Origin: Nocardia lijiangensis NBRC 108240
GTDB lineage: Bacteria; Actinomycetota; Actinomycetes; Mycobacteriales; Mycobacteriaceae
Direction of reading: 5' to 3'
Length of the DNA stretch: 55,692 nucleotides
Assembly (NCBI RefSeq): GCF_001613045.1
Contig: NZ_BDBP01000074.1
Span: forward strand, 1 to 55,692
Made by a program: the position numbers and the translations under genes. Within the stretch, counting starts at the first letter, position 1. Each line of letters begins with the position of its first letter. The notes beneath the pieces are model-generated. The model was not told the DNA's origin. It searched no databases and saw only the letters and a list, made by a program, of their open reading frames with translations. Of this stretch, positions 24,561 to 32,569 are shown one piece after another.

Positions 24561-26045
24561 TCAGGTGACAGGACGTATCGGCGGAAGTGGGGTGAGCAGC
24601 GATCGCAAAGGTGTCAGATCGTATGACAGTGGATCCGGCAGCACGGACCGAAGGGGCGGAATGGTGACCGGTGGCCCGGACAGAACGTCCGAAGTCGCCT
24701 CATTGGCTTTGACCGCGTCGATGCGGACCTTTGCGGCAACGGCCGAACCCTTGATGTCGCCCCGGCAGGCGGCGACGAGCCCCTGTTGATGCAGGTGCCG
24801 GATCATCGGCAGAAAGCGCAGGCTCATCTGCGGAGTGAGCTGACCGACCCGCTGATCATCGATACGTACCTCGACATGAGGCTTCGCGCGACCGCTTTCG
24901 GGAACGTTCTCGTGCAGAGTTGCGAACAGCAGGCCGTATCCCGCCGCGGGCACGAAGTCGAGTAGTACGTCGAAGTGTTCGTCTTCCTTGGTGACCTGCA
25001 CAAACGCCGATCTCGGCAGCATCGTGTACGGAACGGTGGGTGGTTCGTTCACCGGGAGCGCTTCGCTGGGTTCGCCGAGGGCTATGTGCACGTATGCACT
25101 GAATTCGACACCGTCCCAGCCGTCGTACTCGCGTGCCCAGATGCGGCTGGCGGTCGTGGGAACGAATCCGGAAGCGACGATGCGCCGGACGACATCAGCC
25201 CATTGCGGTGCCTCCTCTGCACCGATGTAGCCGATCGTTCGTCCTCGTGCGCGGACCGAGATGGCCCAGGGGCCTCGCGTCCCGTCCGGCTCCGGAACCA
25301 GTTCGACGTCAGGGTTCAGTTCTGCGCTGCCGTCGAGGAAATCTTGTGGCAGCAGACTCCGAATCGCCGGCAGATGCTCGTTGTCGACGGCGAGTTCGTA
25401 GTCGCACCACCTTCGTGCTTGGCTCCACAGCCGATATGACGAGCCGACCGAAGCGGCAGCGGTGCTGAGACCCATGTCGGCGTCGCCATCGTCGTCGATG
25501 TCGACCCCGAAATCCGTTGCCAGACCGGCCAGGCCGGACGCCCAGCCCTGACCGACCGCTCGAATCTTCCATCTGCCGTCCCGGCGGTAGATCTCGCCGA
25601 ACAGAAACGCCGATTCCGAGGCGGCGTCGCCGGCCGCGTACAGGGCCAGCGAATGCCCGGCACGGTCATCGACCCGGAATGTGAGTTCGCCGAGCTGCCC
25701 GAAACTTCCGGTAGCGACGCTACCGGCCAACGCCACAGTCTGTACTGGGGCTGGAATCGTGGACAGGTCGACGGCGATCCGCGCCTGTGCACCGTGCTCA
25801 GTCGCGCGGACGCCGAGGAATCGCACCGCACCGTTCGGTGACTCCGGCTGATTGTAGAAGACGAAATCACCATCGGCACCAACCTTTCCATCGGCACCGA
25901 GTAGCAGCGCGGAAGCATCGACCTCGATCTCCGACCTCGCCCACCCGATGACGACGTCGATACCGGCTACGCCAGCCGGCAACGGAAGGTTCTGGCCTTT
26001 CGACAGCTTCAGCAAACTCACGGCCTCGCTCTCACGATTCGACAT
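24561..26045 (-). CDS. TerD-family protein with C-terminal extension
   Basis: 494 residues. The N-terminal 1-185 is a TerD domain: LLKLSKGQNLPLPAGVAGIDVVIGWA, GDFVFYNQPESPNGAVRFLG and FLFGEIYRRDGRWKIRAVGQGW are the calcium-binding beta-sandwich signatures. A middle region (about 255-330) with WAISVRARGRTIGYIG and YVHIALGE may be HIRAN-like. The C-terminal 350-494 is unrecognised and ends in a Pro/Leu-rich tail. TerD proteins act in tellurite, phage and stress responses with unclear mechanism. It stands alone, without terA, terC or other ter genes, and lies beside an integrase remnant. Confidence 0.8.
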   Translation of the reverse strand: MSNRESEAVSLLKLSKGQNLPLPAGVAGIDVVIGWARSEIEVDASALLLGADGKVGADGDFVFYNQPESPNGAVRFLGVRATEHGAQARIAVDLSTIPAPVQTVALAGSVATGSFGQLGELTFRVDDRAGHSLALYAAGDAASESAFLFGEIYRRDGRWKIRAVGQGWASGLAGLATDFGVDIDDDGDADMGLSTAAASVGSSYRLWSQARRWCDYELAVDNEHLPAIRSLLPQDFLDGSAELNPDVELVPEPDGTRGPWAISVRARGRTIGYIGAEEAPQWADVVRRIVASGFVPTTASRIWAREYDGWDGVEFSAYVHIALGEPSEALPVNEPPTVPYTMLPRSAFVQVTKEDEHFDVLLDFVPAAGYGLLFATLHENVPESGRAKPHVEVRIDDQRVGQLTPQMSLRFLPMIRHLHQQGLVAACRGDIKGSAVAAKVRIDAVKANEATSDVLSGPPVTIPPLRSVLPDPLSYDLTPLRSLLTPLPPIRPVT

Positions 26046-26161
26046 GCACGGTCACCAAAGATCCCGACCCAGCTGGCGAAGACCCCCGACCCAGCCACGT
26101 CGACGCAGGACATCGTCTGCATTGCAGTAGCTATTCGAGCCCGGCGCCGATCTTGTTACGT

Positions 26162-26233
26162 GTGGCCGAGACCCACTACCTCGACATCCCCGAGACCCGT
26201 GCCTGACAACCGCGAGGTGCTCGAGAGACAGCC
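26162..26233 (+). pseudogene. C-terminal tail of a tyrosine integrase (remnant)
   Basis: The forward frame reads VAETHYLDIPET and then, after a one-base shift, PDNREVLER. This closely matches the end of the intact integrase encoded at 41622-42872 (VARKHYIDIPET...PDNRDVLERW), including the active-site tyrosine. One extra C near 26197 causes the frameshift. The rest of that integrase is missing; 26046-26160 shows nothing else recognisable. Confidence 0.7.
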
Positions 26234-26245
26234 CGGGCGGTTGTG

Positions 26246-27217
26246 TCAGACCGTGAGGACGACTTTCGCTCGCGCGTGCTCGGTTTCGAGGTAGTGGATG
26301 GCCGTGGCGGCCTCGCTGAGCGGGTAGGTCCGGTCGATCACCGGCGTGAGCTTCCCGGCTTCGGCCAGCTCGCCGAGCGTGGTCAGATTGTCGGCGCGCG
26401 GCACTACCTGGAGGACGTCCACCCAGCGGGCGAAGCGCGCCAACACCATTCCCGTCACCATGAGCGCCATCGGCCCGACAACCGAGCCGCCGCGGTAGAT
26501 GCCGCCACCGGACAGGACAACCTTTCCACCCGGTGCCAGCACTCGCCGCAACTCGGTCAGCGAGTGATTGCCGACGAGGTCGAAGATCACGTCGTAACGG
26601 GCTGCGCCGCTGGTGAAGTCGTCCCTGGTGTAGTCGATGACGCGGTCCGCGCCGAGCGACCGCGTCTGCTCGACGTTCTTGGTGCTGCACACACCGGTGA
26701 CGTCCGCGCCGAAGGCCTTGGCGATCTGCACGGCGAACGTGCCGACGCCGCCGGACGCACCGTTGATCAGTACTCGATGCCCCGGCTGGACTTGCCCGAG
26801 GTCCCGCAGTCCCATCAGTGCGGTGTTGCCCGCTACGGGAATCGCGGCCGCCTGCTCGAAGGTCAGGCGAGCCGGTTTGTGCTCGACCACGCTTTCCGGG
26901 GCGGCCACGTACTCGGCGAAGGCGCCATCGGCCTCGCCGAACACCTCGTCACCGGCCTTGAACCGCTTCACGTTTCGCCCAACGGACTCGACCCGGCCCG
27001 CGAAATCGCGGCCGCGGATCTTCGCCCGCGGCCTGCGCAGTCCCATCATCGGCCGGGCCAGGTACGGATCGCCCCGCATCACATGCCAGTCGAGGGCGTT
27101 GACCGCAGCCGCGTGCACCCGGACCAGCACCTCGTCGTCACCGGGCACCGGTGTGGAGACGTCCCTGAACTCGAGGGCCTCCGGTGATCCGTACCGGTCC
27201 TGCATGATCGCCTTCAT
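26246..27217 (-). CDS. MDR-family NAD(P)-dependent alcohol dehydrogenase / quinone oxidoreductase
   Basis: 323 residues from the ATG at 27217, preceded by GGAGAA; the upstream open frame is not conserved. It is zinc-free MDR: AAAVNALDWHVMRGDPYLAR, GRDFAGRVESVGRNVKRF, VLINGASGGVGTFAVQIAKAFGADVTGVCS, and a C-terminal segment with PVIDRTYPLSEAATAIHYLE. It has the same length and motifs as the gene at 995-1966 and is a distant paralogue. The likely activity is NADPH-dependent enone or quinone reduction. No regulator is adjacent. Confidence 0.87.
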   Translation of the reverse strand: MKAIMQDRYGSPEALEFRDVSTPVPGDDEVLVRVHAAAVNALDWHVMRGDPYLARPMMGLRRPRAKIRGRDFAGRVESVGRNVKRFKAGDEVFGEADGAFAEYVAAPESVVEHKPARLTFEQAAAIPVAGNTALMGLRDLGQVQPGHRVLINGASGGVGTFAVQIAKAFGADVTGVCSTKNVEQTRSLGADRVIDYTRDDFTSGAARYDVIFDLVGNHSLTELRRVLAPGGKVVLSGGGIYRGGSVVGPMALMVTGMVLARFARWVDVLQVVPRADNLTTLGELAEAGKLTPVIDRTYPLSEAATAIHYLETEHARAKVVLTV

Positions 27218-27399
27218 CGGTTCTCCATTCGCGCTACCGCTATCGCCGAAACGGTAGATCGACATGCCGGGGCCGGATATCAGGGAAGCCCCTGAGACCA
27301 GCACTGATTTCGTGCCTGCCCTTCGAGAACCAGGCCCCCTGGAAAACCCCCTACGACCGGGAAGTCGCGGCTTGGGCCCGACTGACATCCACCGTCACC

Positions 27400-27675
27400 A
27401 TGGGAGCCGCCGCCGGTGCGATTGTCGGCGCCGTCGGCGCCGGTGCCATCGGCTGTCTTCTCGGCGGCGTCACCGCTGGCGTCGCGACCGGGCCCCTGGC
27501 CATGCTGTTCGGCGCGGGACCACTCGCAGGCTGCCTCATCGGCGCAGCCGCACTCGCCCCCCTCGGAGTACTTGGCGGAGCGATCTTCGTCGGCGCCCCG
27601 ATCGCCACCGCAGCGGTCATCCAATACCTCACAACGGTCAACTCGCCCTTCCCCGCACCCGCCGCCCCCAAGTAG
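27400..27675 (+). CDS. Glycine-zipper-like membrane protein, probably 5'-truncated
   Basis: 91 residues of G/A-rich helices (AAAGAIVGAVGAGAIGCLLGGVTAG and similar) that would form three or four tightly packed TM segments. The same frame is open upstream without any start codon as far as a stop at 27205 and encodes PFENQAPWKTPYDREVAAWARLTSTV, which runs smoothly into the Met. This suggests that a longer, perhaps exported protein has lost its 5' end. No ribosome site precedes 27400. Function unknown. Confidence 0.5.
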   Translation: MGAAAGAIVGAVGAGAIGCLLGGVTAGVATGPLAMLFGAGPLAGCLIGAAALAPLGVLGGAIFVGAPIATAAVIQYLTTVNSPFPAPAAPK

Positions 27676-27788
27676 GACACTCCCGCCGGTCCGCTTCGAC
27701 GGCGCGATGCGCAAGTGGAGGATTGCAGGCACCGAGGATGTGGTAATCCTCCATGTCCGCACCGAGTTTCGCCTCGAGGGTGGCTTTC

Positions 27789-28058
27789 TCAGGCGAGAGC
27801 GAGGAAGAGCTTCTCGAGTTCGGCTTCGGACATCGGTTCGGAGCCGTCGGCGGTGTCTCCGGTCAGGCATTCGCGCAAGCCGGTCGCGACGATCTTGAAA
27901 CCTGCGCGATCGAGCGCTCGGGAGACCGCGGCGAGTTGGGTCACCACGTCCTTGCAGTCGCGGCCCTGTTCGATCATGGAGATCACACCGGCGAGCTGAC
28001 CGTGTGCGCGACGCAGCCGGTTGAGCACCTGGTTGATGGTCTCTTCGTTGCCGACCAT
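27789..28058 (-). CDS. CsoR/CstR-family metal- or persulfide-sensing repressor
   Basis: 89 residues with the DUF156 four-helix fold: INQVLNRLRRAHGQLAGVISMIEQGRDCKDVVTQLAAV. Cys35 and Cys64 (GLRECL) are present, but the Cu(I) ligand histidine of true CsoR, four residues before the second Cys, is Gly60. Two-cysteine members lacking that His are typically persulfide sensors (CstR). Regulation of a CoA-disulfide-reductase/rhodanese fusion nearby supports this. Its own promoter carries the family operator at 28092-28107. An AAAGGAA ribosome site is present. Confidence 0.85.
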   Translation of the reverse strand: MVGNEETINQVLNRLRRAHGQLAGVISMIEQGRDCKDVVTQLAAVSRALDRAGFKIVATGLRECLTGDTADGSEPMSEAELEKLFLALA

Positions 28059-28091
28059 GGCGTGTTCCTTTCGTCGTTGGCCTCACCGAGC

Positions 28092-28107
28092 ATACCCCTC
28101 GGGGTAT
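28092..28107. promoter_or_regulatory. CsoR/CstR operator upstream of the repressor gene
   Basis: ATACCCCTCGGGGTAT is a perfect 7+2+7 palindrome of the CsoR-family type. On the minus strand it overlaps a TATGCT -10-like hexamer (28089-28094), 34 bp before the repressor start, which implies autoregulation. Confidence 0.8.
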
Positions 28108-28137
28108 CCCCGGGCTCGGCTCGAGCCGAGCCCGGGG
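28108..28137 (-). terminator. Long perfect palindrome after the MMPL gene
   Basis: Thirty bases form a perfect inverted repeat (13-bp arms CCCCGGGCTCGGC around TCGA). It starts 8 bp after the MMPL stop and directly touches the CsoR-family operator. There is no T-tract, as is common in actinobacteria. It should separate MMPL transcription from the repressor gene. Confidence 0.65.
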
Positions 28138-28145
28138 ATGTGATT

Positions 28146-30302
28146 TCAGTGGTGCGCGAAGCTGATAGAGGGCAGTCGCTTACGCAGCCAGGCGGGCGAC
28201 CACCACGCGCCGTGGCCGGTCAGGCGCAGCAACACCGGCAGCAGCACTAGCCGGACCGCGAACGCGTCGAGCAGCACCGCGACGCCCAGAATGATGCCCA
28301 TCTCCTTGGGCGGGAGCGGGTCGGCCAGGGCGAAGGTGAAGAAGACCGCGACCATGACCGCAGCCGCGGCGAAGATCACGCGCCCGGAGTGGGCCATACC
28401 GTCGATCTGCGCGGACTTCGGGTCGTTGGAGTGTTCGTAGTGTTCCTTGGCCGTGGCCAGCAGGAACACCGTGTAGTCCATGGCGATGGCGAAGATCATG
28501 GCGAAGAAGAACACCGGTCCCCACCCGTCCAGGAAGCCCTGCGGGGTGAAGCCGAGCAGGCTCGCGCCGTGTCCGTCCTGGAAGATCAGTTTCGCCACAC
28601 CGAAGGCCGCGGCGGTCGACAGCAGGCTGACCACGGTGCCCAGGGCGGCGATCAGCGGCGCCTGCAAGGCGATCAGCAGCAACGCGAATCCCAACACCAG
28701 GATGATCCCCGCGATCAGGGGCAGGTAGTCGTTCAACGCCTGTTGCAGGTCCAGGTTTTCCGCTGGTGCGCCGCCGACCAGTGCATCGGAGGGGAGGGTG
28801 CGGCGCAGATCGTCGAGGATTTCGCCCATGCGCCCATCGGACGGATCGACATCGGGCAGCGCTTGCATCATCACCAGGCCGCTGTCGACGTCGGCCGGTT
28901 GGGCGGGGGTGACCATACTGATGCCGTCGACCGTCATGGCGGTCTGGGCGAGCCGGTTCGATTCGGCTGCCGGCGCGATGATCTGCAGCATGCCCGGCGC
29001 GCCCTTGCCCATCTGGGCTTGGACCAGCTCGTAGCCTTGGCGCACGGGTGCGTCGGTCGGGACGACCTGAATCGAGGGCATCGCCACCTTCAGTCCGAAC
29101 ACCGGCACGGACAGCCCGATCAACACGATCAGCGCGCCGATGGCGAACGGCCACGGCTTGTCGTGCAGCAGTCGGCCCCATGCGGCGAATCGCGGCGACC
29201 GGTGCTGCTGCCGCTTGGCGTGCGGAAGGGCGCCGGCATTGATCTTGCTGCCCAGCGCTCCCAGCGCGGCGGGCAGCAAAGTCATCGTGGCCAGCAGGAC
29301 GAAGGCGACCGCGAACGTGATGCCGACCGCCATGGTCCGCACTGCGGGCGCGGGCACGATCAACACGGCCGACAGGCTCACCAGAACGGTCAGCCCGGAC
29401 AGTGCAACGGCCTTCCCGGCGGTGTCCATCGTCTCGGCAACTGCTGATCTGCCATCGGGGGCACTGGTCAACGCGTCCCGGAATCGGGCCACGATGAACA
29501 GCGCGTAGTCGATGCCCAGTGCCAGCGCGAACATCATCGCGAAGTTCATGGCCCACACCGAAATCGGGGTGATCTCGTTCAACAGCACGAGCCCACCGGC
29601 CGAGGCCACCAAACCTGCCAAGGTCAACAGCAGCGGCAGCCCGGCCGCGACCAGCGACCCGAACGCCAGCACCATGATCGCCAAAGTGACCGGCCAGGAG
29701 AACATCTCGGCCTTGATCATGGCGTCGTGGTTGGCCTTGTTGAAGTCGCTCCACAACGCCGAGGCGCCGGTGGGGTAGACCTCGATTCCATCGCCGGACA
29801 AATCCGTCAGCGACTCTTTGTGCTCGTCGACCGCCTTGACCATGTCGTCGGTGGAGGCATTGGCTCCCGCGATGAGAATGCCGGTGTGCCCATCCGGGCT
29901 GATCGACATCCCCGGCTGCGGCGGGACCACGTCACCGAAGCGCGTATCGCCTGCGAAGACACCGGTGATCTCACCGACCACCTGCTGCACGCGCGGGCTG
30001 TCGATCGTCGCGGTGTCGGAATGAACCACCACCTGCACCGCCGCCGAGGAGTTCCCGCCGAAATGCTGCTGCGCCAGTTCGCGGACGCGGACCGACTCCG
30101 AGCCGTTGGCCTGCCAGCCCGCCCCGGCGAGCGAGGTGAACACGTTCGGTGCGGCCGCGCCTAGCGCGATCAACACCAGCAGCCATGCGCCGAACACGAT
30201 CCAGGAGCGCTCGGCCATCGTGACGCCGAGCCTGCCGAGCACGCCACCGGTTCTCGGTGGCGAGGTGTCGTGAGCTGGGGGAGCGGCCAAAGAGTCGGTC
30301 AT
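28146..30302 (-). CDS. MMPL-family RND transporter
   Basis: 718 residues from the ATG at 30302, with AAGGAG upstream; an in-frame ATG at 30317 falls inside an operator palindrome. The protein has about 12 TM helices in two halves of TM1 + periplasmic loop + five TMs. FALALGIDYALFIVARFRDA and FAIAMDYTVFLLATAKEHYE carry the Asp-Tyr pairs of the proton relay. MMPL proteins export lipids or small hydrophobic compounds in mycobacteria and relatives. Its promoter carries two CsoR/CstR-type operators, an unusual control for an MMPL. The substrate is unknown; export of a sulfur- or metal-related compound is only a guess. Confidence 0.9.
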   Translation of the reverse strand: MTDSLAAPPAHDTSPPRTGGVLGRLGVTMAERSWIVFGAWLLVLIALGAAAPNVFTSLAGAGWQANGSESVRVRELAQQHFGGNSSAAVQVVVHSDTATIDSPRVQQVVGEITGVFAGDTRFGDVVPPQPGMSISPDGHTGILIAGANASTDDMVKAVDEHKESLTDLSGDGIEVYPTGASALWSDFNKANHDAMIKAEMFSWPVTLAIMVLAFGSLVAAGLPLLLTLAGLVASAGGLVLLNEITPISVWAMNFAMMFALALGIDYALFIVARFRDALTSAPDGRSAVAETMDTAGKAVALSGLTVLVSLSAVLIVPAPAVRTMAVGITFAVAFVLLATMTLLPAALGALGSKINAGALPHAKRQQHRSPRFAAWGRLLHDKPWPFAIGALIVLIGLSVPVFGLKVAMPSIQVVPTDAPVRQGYELVQAQMGKGAPGMLQIIAPAAESNRLAQTAMTVDGISMVTPAQPADVDSGLVMMQALPDVDPSDGRMGEILDDLRRTLPSDALVGGAPAENLDLQQALNDYLPLIAGIILVLGFALLLIALQAPLIAALGTVVSLLSTAAAFGVAKLIFQDGHGASLLGFTPQGFLDGWGPVFFFAMIFAIAMDYTVFLLATAKEHYEHSNDPKSAQIDGMAHSGRVIFAAAAVMVAVFFTFALADPLPPKEMGIILGVAVLLDAFAVRLVLLPVLLRLTGHGAWWSPAWLRKRLPSISFAHH

Positions 30303-30315
30303 CACAGTCTCCTTC

Positions 30316-30331
30316 ATACCCCTGGGGGTAT
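30316..30331. promoter_or_regulatory. CsoR/CstR operator at the MMPL 5' region
   Basis: ATACCCCTGGGGGTAT matches the 28092 palindrome with one mismatch. It lies downstream of the MMPL -10 and 13 bp before the ATG at 30302, where a bound repressor would act as a roadblock. Confidence 0.75.
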
Positions 30332-30346
30332 ATCGGTCTGGGCTCT

Positions 30347-30375
30347 AACATACCCCCAGGGGTATCTTGTGTGAA
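30347..30375 (-). promoter_or_regulatory. MMPL promoter with embedded CsoR/CstR operator
   Basis: On the minus strand, a -35 TTCACA (30370-30375), a 17-bp spacer and a -10 TATGTT (30347-30352). The operator ATACCCCCAGGGGTAT (30350-30365) fills the spacer, the classical repressor position. Confidence 0.7.
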
Positions 30376-30485
30376 GAGTGTTGTACGGCACGGGGTGGCG
30401 TCGGGCTGTTGAGGTCGCGAGACGGAAGCGATGGTCATCGACTGAGTGACCTGCGCAAAAGAGGTGGTTGTCACAACACCCTGGC

Positions 30486-30501
30486 ATACCCTAGGGGGTA
30501 T
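30486..30501. promoter_or_regulatory. CsoR/CstR operator, distal site of the CoA-disulfide reductase promoter
   Basis: ATACCCTAGGGGGTAT differs from a perfect dyad by one base. It lies about 85 bp before the reductase start and 32 bp (about three helical turns) from the next site. Confidence 0.7.
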
Positions 30502-30513
30502 AGTGACCCCATG

Positions 30514-30533
30514 TAATATACCCCGTGGGGTAT
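30514..30533 (+). promoter_or_regulatory. CsoR/CstR operator overlapping the reductase -10
   Basis: A -10 TAATAT (30514-30519) is overlapped by the perfect palindrome ATACCCCGTGGGGTAT (30518-30533), about 50 bp before the ATG at 30586. No good -35 is seen; the distal operator lies in that region. Confidence 0.72.
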
Positions 30534-30585
30534 TCAGAAAGATGGTCTCTGGCACACGCTGCTGCGGCCCGCTGGGAGGTGCGGA

Positions 30586-32214
30586 ATGAAGGTTGTGATC
30601 GTCGGTGGTGTAGCTGGTGGTATGTCGGCTGCCACCCGGTTGCGCCGGCTGATTGAATCGGCGGAGATCGTCGTTCTAGAACGGGGCGATCATGTGTCGT
30701 TCGCCAATTGCGGTCTGCCGTATTACCTCGGCGGGGTGATCCAGAAGCGAGAAGCGTTGTTGCTGCAGACTCCGGAGTCGCTCGCGGAGCGGTTCCGGCT
30801 GGACGTACGGGTGCGGCACGAAGTGGTGGCGCTGGACCCGGCGGGGCGCAGCCTCACCGTCCGTGAGCTGGACTCGGGTCGAGAGTATGTCGAGTCCTTC
30901 GACGAACTGATCCTGAGCACCGGTGCTGCCGCGATCGTCCCACTGTTGCCGGGGGTCGAGCGGGCCCTGGTGCTGCGAGATGTCGCCGATATGGACCGCG
31001 TGGCCGAGGCGCTCGGCGGTGCGCGGTCGGCAGTAGTGGCCGGGGCGGGTTTCATCGGCGTGGAAATGGCCGAAAATCTTGTGCGACGGCAGATTTCGAC
31101 CACCGTCGTGCAGCGCGGTGTGCAGGTGTTGTCGCCGATGGATGTCGAAATGGCCGCCCCTGTCGCGGCGGAGATGCGTGAACATGGGGTCCGGCTGGAA
31201 TTGGGTGCGGAGCTGAGTCGCATCGACGCCGATACGGTGACCCTTTCCGATCGGCGCGTGATCCCGGCCGATGTGGTGGTGATGGCGGTCGGGGTGCGGC
31301 CGGAAAGCGTGCTCGCCCGCGAAGCCGGTCTCGAGATCGGTTCCGGCGGTGGCATTGTCGTCGATGATCGGCTGCGCACATCAGTGCCGCACATCTACGC
31401 CGTCGGTGACGTAGTGGAGAAGAGGGACGCGGTGAGCGGTCGGTCGATGCTCGTCCCGTTGGCCAATGCGGCGAATCGGCAGGGGCGGTTGGTCGCGGAC
31501 GTGATAGCCGGACTGCCTGCCATCGACCCGCCCGCCCAGGGCACCGCAATCCTGGGCGTCTTCGATCTCACCGTGGCGATGACCGGATGGAGCGAGAAGC
31601 GCCTGCGCGCCGCGGGACGCCCGTTCCGCGTTCTGCATTCGCATCCGCTAGCCCACGCCGGCTACTACCCGGATGCGCGCACGATGTCGGTGAAACTGCT
31701 CGTCGATCCCGTCACCGACGAGATCCTCGGCGCGCAGGCGGTGGGCGGAGACGGAGTCGACAAACGCATCGACGTGCTGGCCACCGCCATGGCAGGCGGC
31801 ATCCCAGCCTCCCGATTGATGGACCTGGAGTTGGCCTACGCCCCGCAGTTCGGTTCGGCCAAGGATCCGGTGAACATGCTCGGCTACATGGCCGACAACC
31901 TGCGCACCGGAGCAATCCGCACCGTGCAGTGGCATGAAATCAATGACGCGATTGTCGCAGGCGCCCATGCGGTCGACGTACGATCACCGGAAGAGTTCGC
32001 CGCCGGATCCATACCCGGTGCGCTCAACATCCCTCTGGACGAATTGCGCGATCGAGCGGGCGAGATCCCGGCTGGTCCGGTTCTGGTGTTCTGCCAAGTG
32101 GGTCAGCGCGGCAACACTGCGACGCGATTGCTGACCCAACTCGGCCGAGATGCGGTCAACCTCGACGGTGGCTATCGAACCTGGCGCGACGCAACAACGG
32201 CCGAGGTCCGGTAG
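30586..32214 (+). CDS. CoA-disulfide reductase/NADH oxidase-like flavoprotein fused to rhodanese
   Basis: 542 residues. VVIVGGVAGGMSAATRLRRL binds FAD, and the redox-active Cys42 lies in SFANCGLPYY, as in CoA-disulfide reductases. The NAD(P) motif is VVAGAGFIGVEMAENL, and IYAVGDVVEKRD closes the FAD domain. Residues about 450-542 are a rhodanese domain with active-site Cys503 in VLVFCQVGQRGN. Such fusions (CoADR-RHD) reduce persulfides or polysulfides using a CoA persulfide intermediate. Control by five CstR-type operators in the region fits sulfide and persulfide homeostasis. Confidence 0.92.
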   Translation: MKVVIVGGVAGGMSAATRLRRLIESAEIVVLERGDHVSFANCGLPYYLGGVIQKREALLLQTPESLAERFRLDVRVRHEVVALDPAGRSLTVRELDSGREYVESFDELILSTGAAAIVPLLPGVERALVLRDVADMDRVAEALGGARSAVVAGAGFIGVEMAENLVRRQISTTVVQRGVQVLSPMDVEMAAPVAAEMREHGVRLELGAELSRIDADTVTLSDRRVIPADVVVMAVGVRPESVLAREAGLEIGSGGGIVVDDRLRTSVPHIYAVGDVVEKRDAVSGRSMLVPLANAANRQGRLVADVIAGLPAIDPPAQGTAILGVFDLTVAMTGWSEKRLRAAGRPFRVLHSHPLAHAGYYPDARTMSVKLLVDPVTDEILGAQAVGGDGVDKRIDVLATAMAGGIPASRLMDLELAYAPQFGSAKDPVNMLGYMADNLRTGAIRTVQWHEINDAIVAGAHAVDVRSPEEFAAGSIPGALNIPLDELRDRAGEIPAGPVLVFCQVGQRGNTATRLLTQLGRDAVNLDGGYRTWRDATTAEVR

Positions 32215-32252
32215 TCCAAGCCCTGAGCTTTTCGAAGAAAGGAAACAGCACA

Positions 32253-32408
32253 ATGTGCCAACGAATTGTCTGCCGACAGTGCGGCAAGCCCGGCTACAGC
32301 GGATGCGGCGAACACGTCGAGCAAGTACTCGGCGATGTACCGAAGGCGCAACGGTGTTCGTGCACCGACCAGACGCGACCACGCAAGCGGTGGTTCTTCG
32401 GCGGTTGA
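32253..32408 (+). CDS. Small cysteine-rich protein (putative zinc-binding)
   Basis: 51 residues with AAAGGAAA at a good distance from the ATG. Cysteines at positions 2, 7, 10, 18, 35 and 37 and His21 are arranged as CRQCGKP...GCGEHVEQVLGDVP...CSC, a pattern I recognise from conserved short actinobacterial proteins of unknown role. It starts 38 bp after the CoA-disulfide reductase gene on the same strand and may belong to the same sulfur-responsive operon. It probably binds zinc or iron, or is modified by persulfides; this is inference. Confidence 0.7.
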   Translation: MCQRIVCRQCGKPGYSGCGEHVEQVLGDVPKAQRCSCTDQTRPRKRWFFGG

Positions 32409-32569
32409 TCGGCCAGGTTTGTCGCGAGTCGGGAAAATCCGTTGGTGTCGAAGCGCTCCCCATCAGACCGTCGACCGTGCAGTGGTTCTTCTGCGCATGA
32501 ACACGTGCGGTGGGACACCTGGAACTCGTTGACGGGGCGGCCGAACTGGGTGCGCTGCGATGGGCTCTG

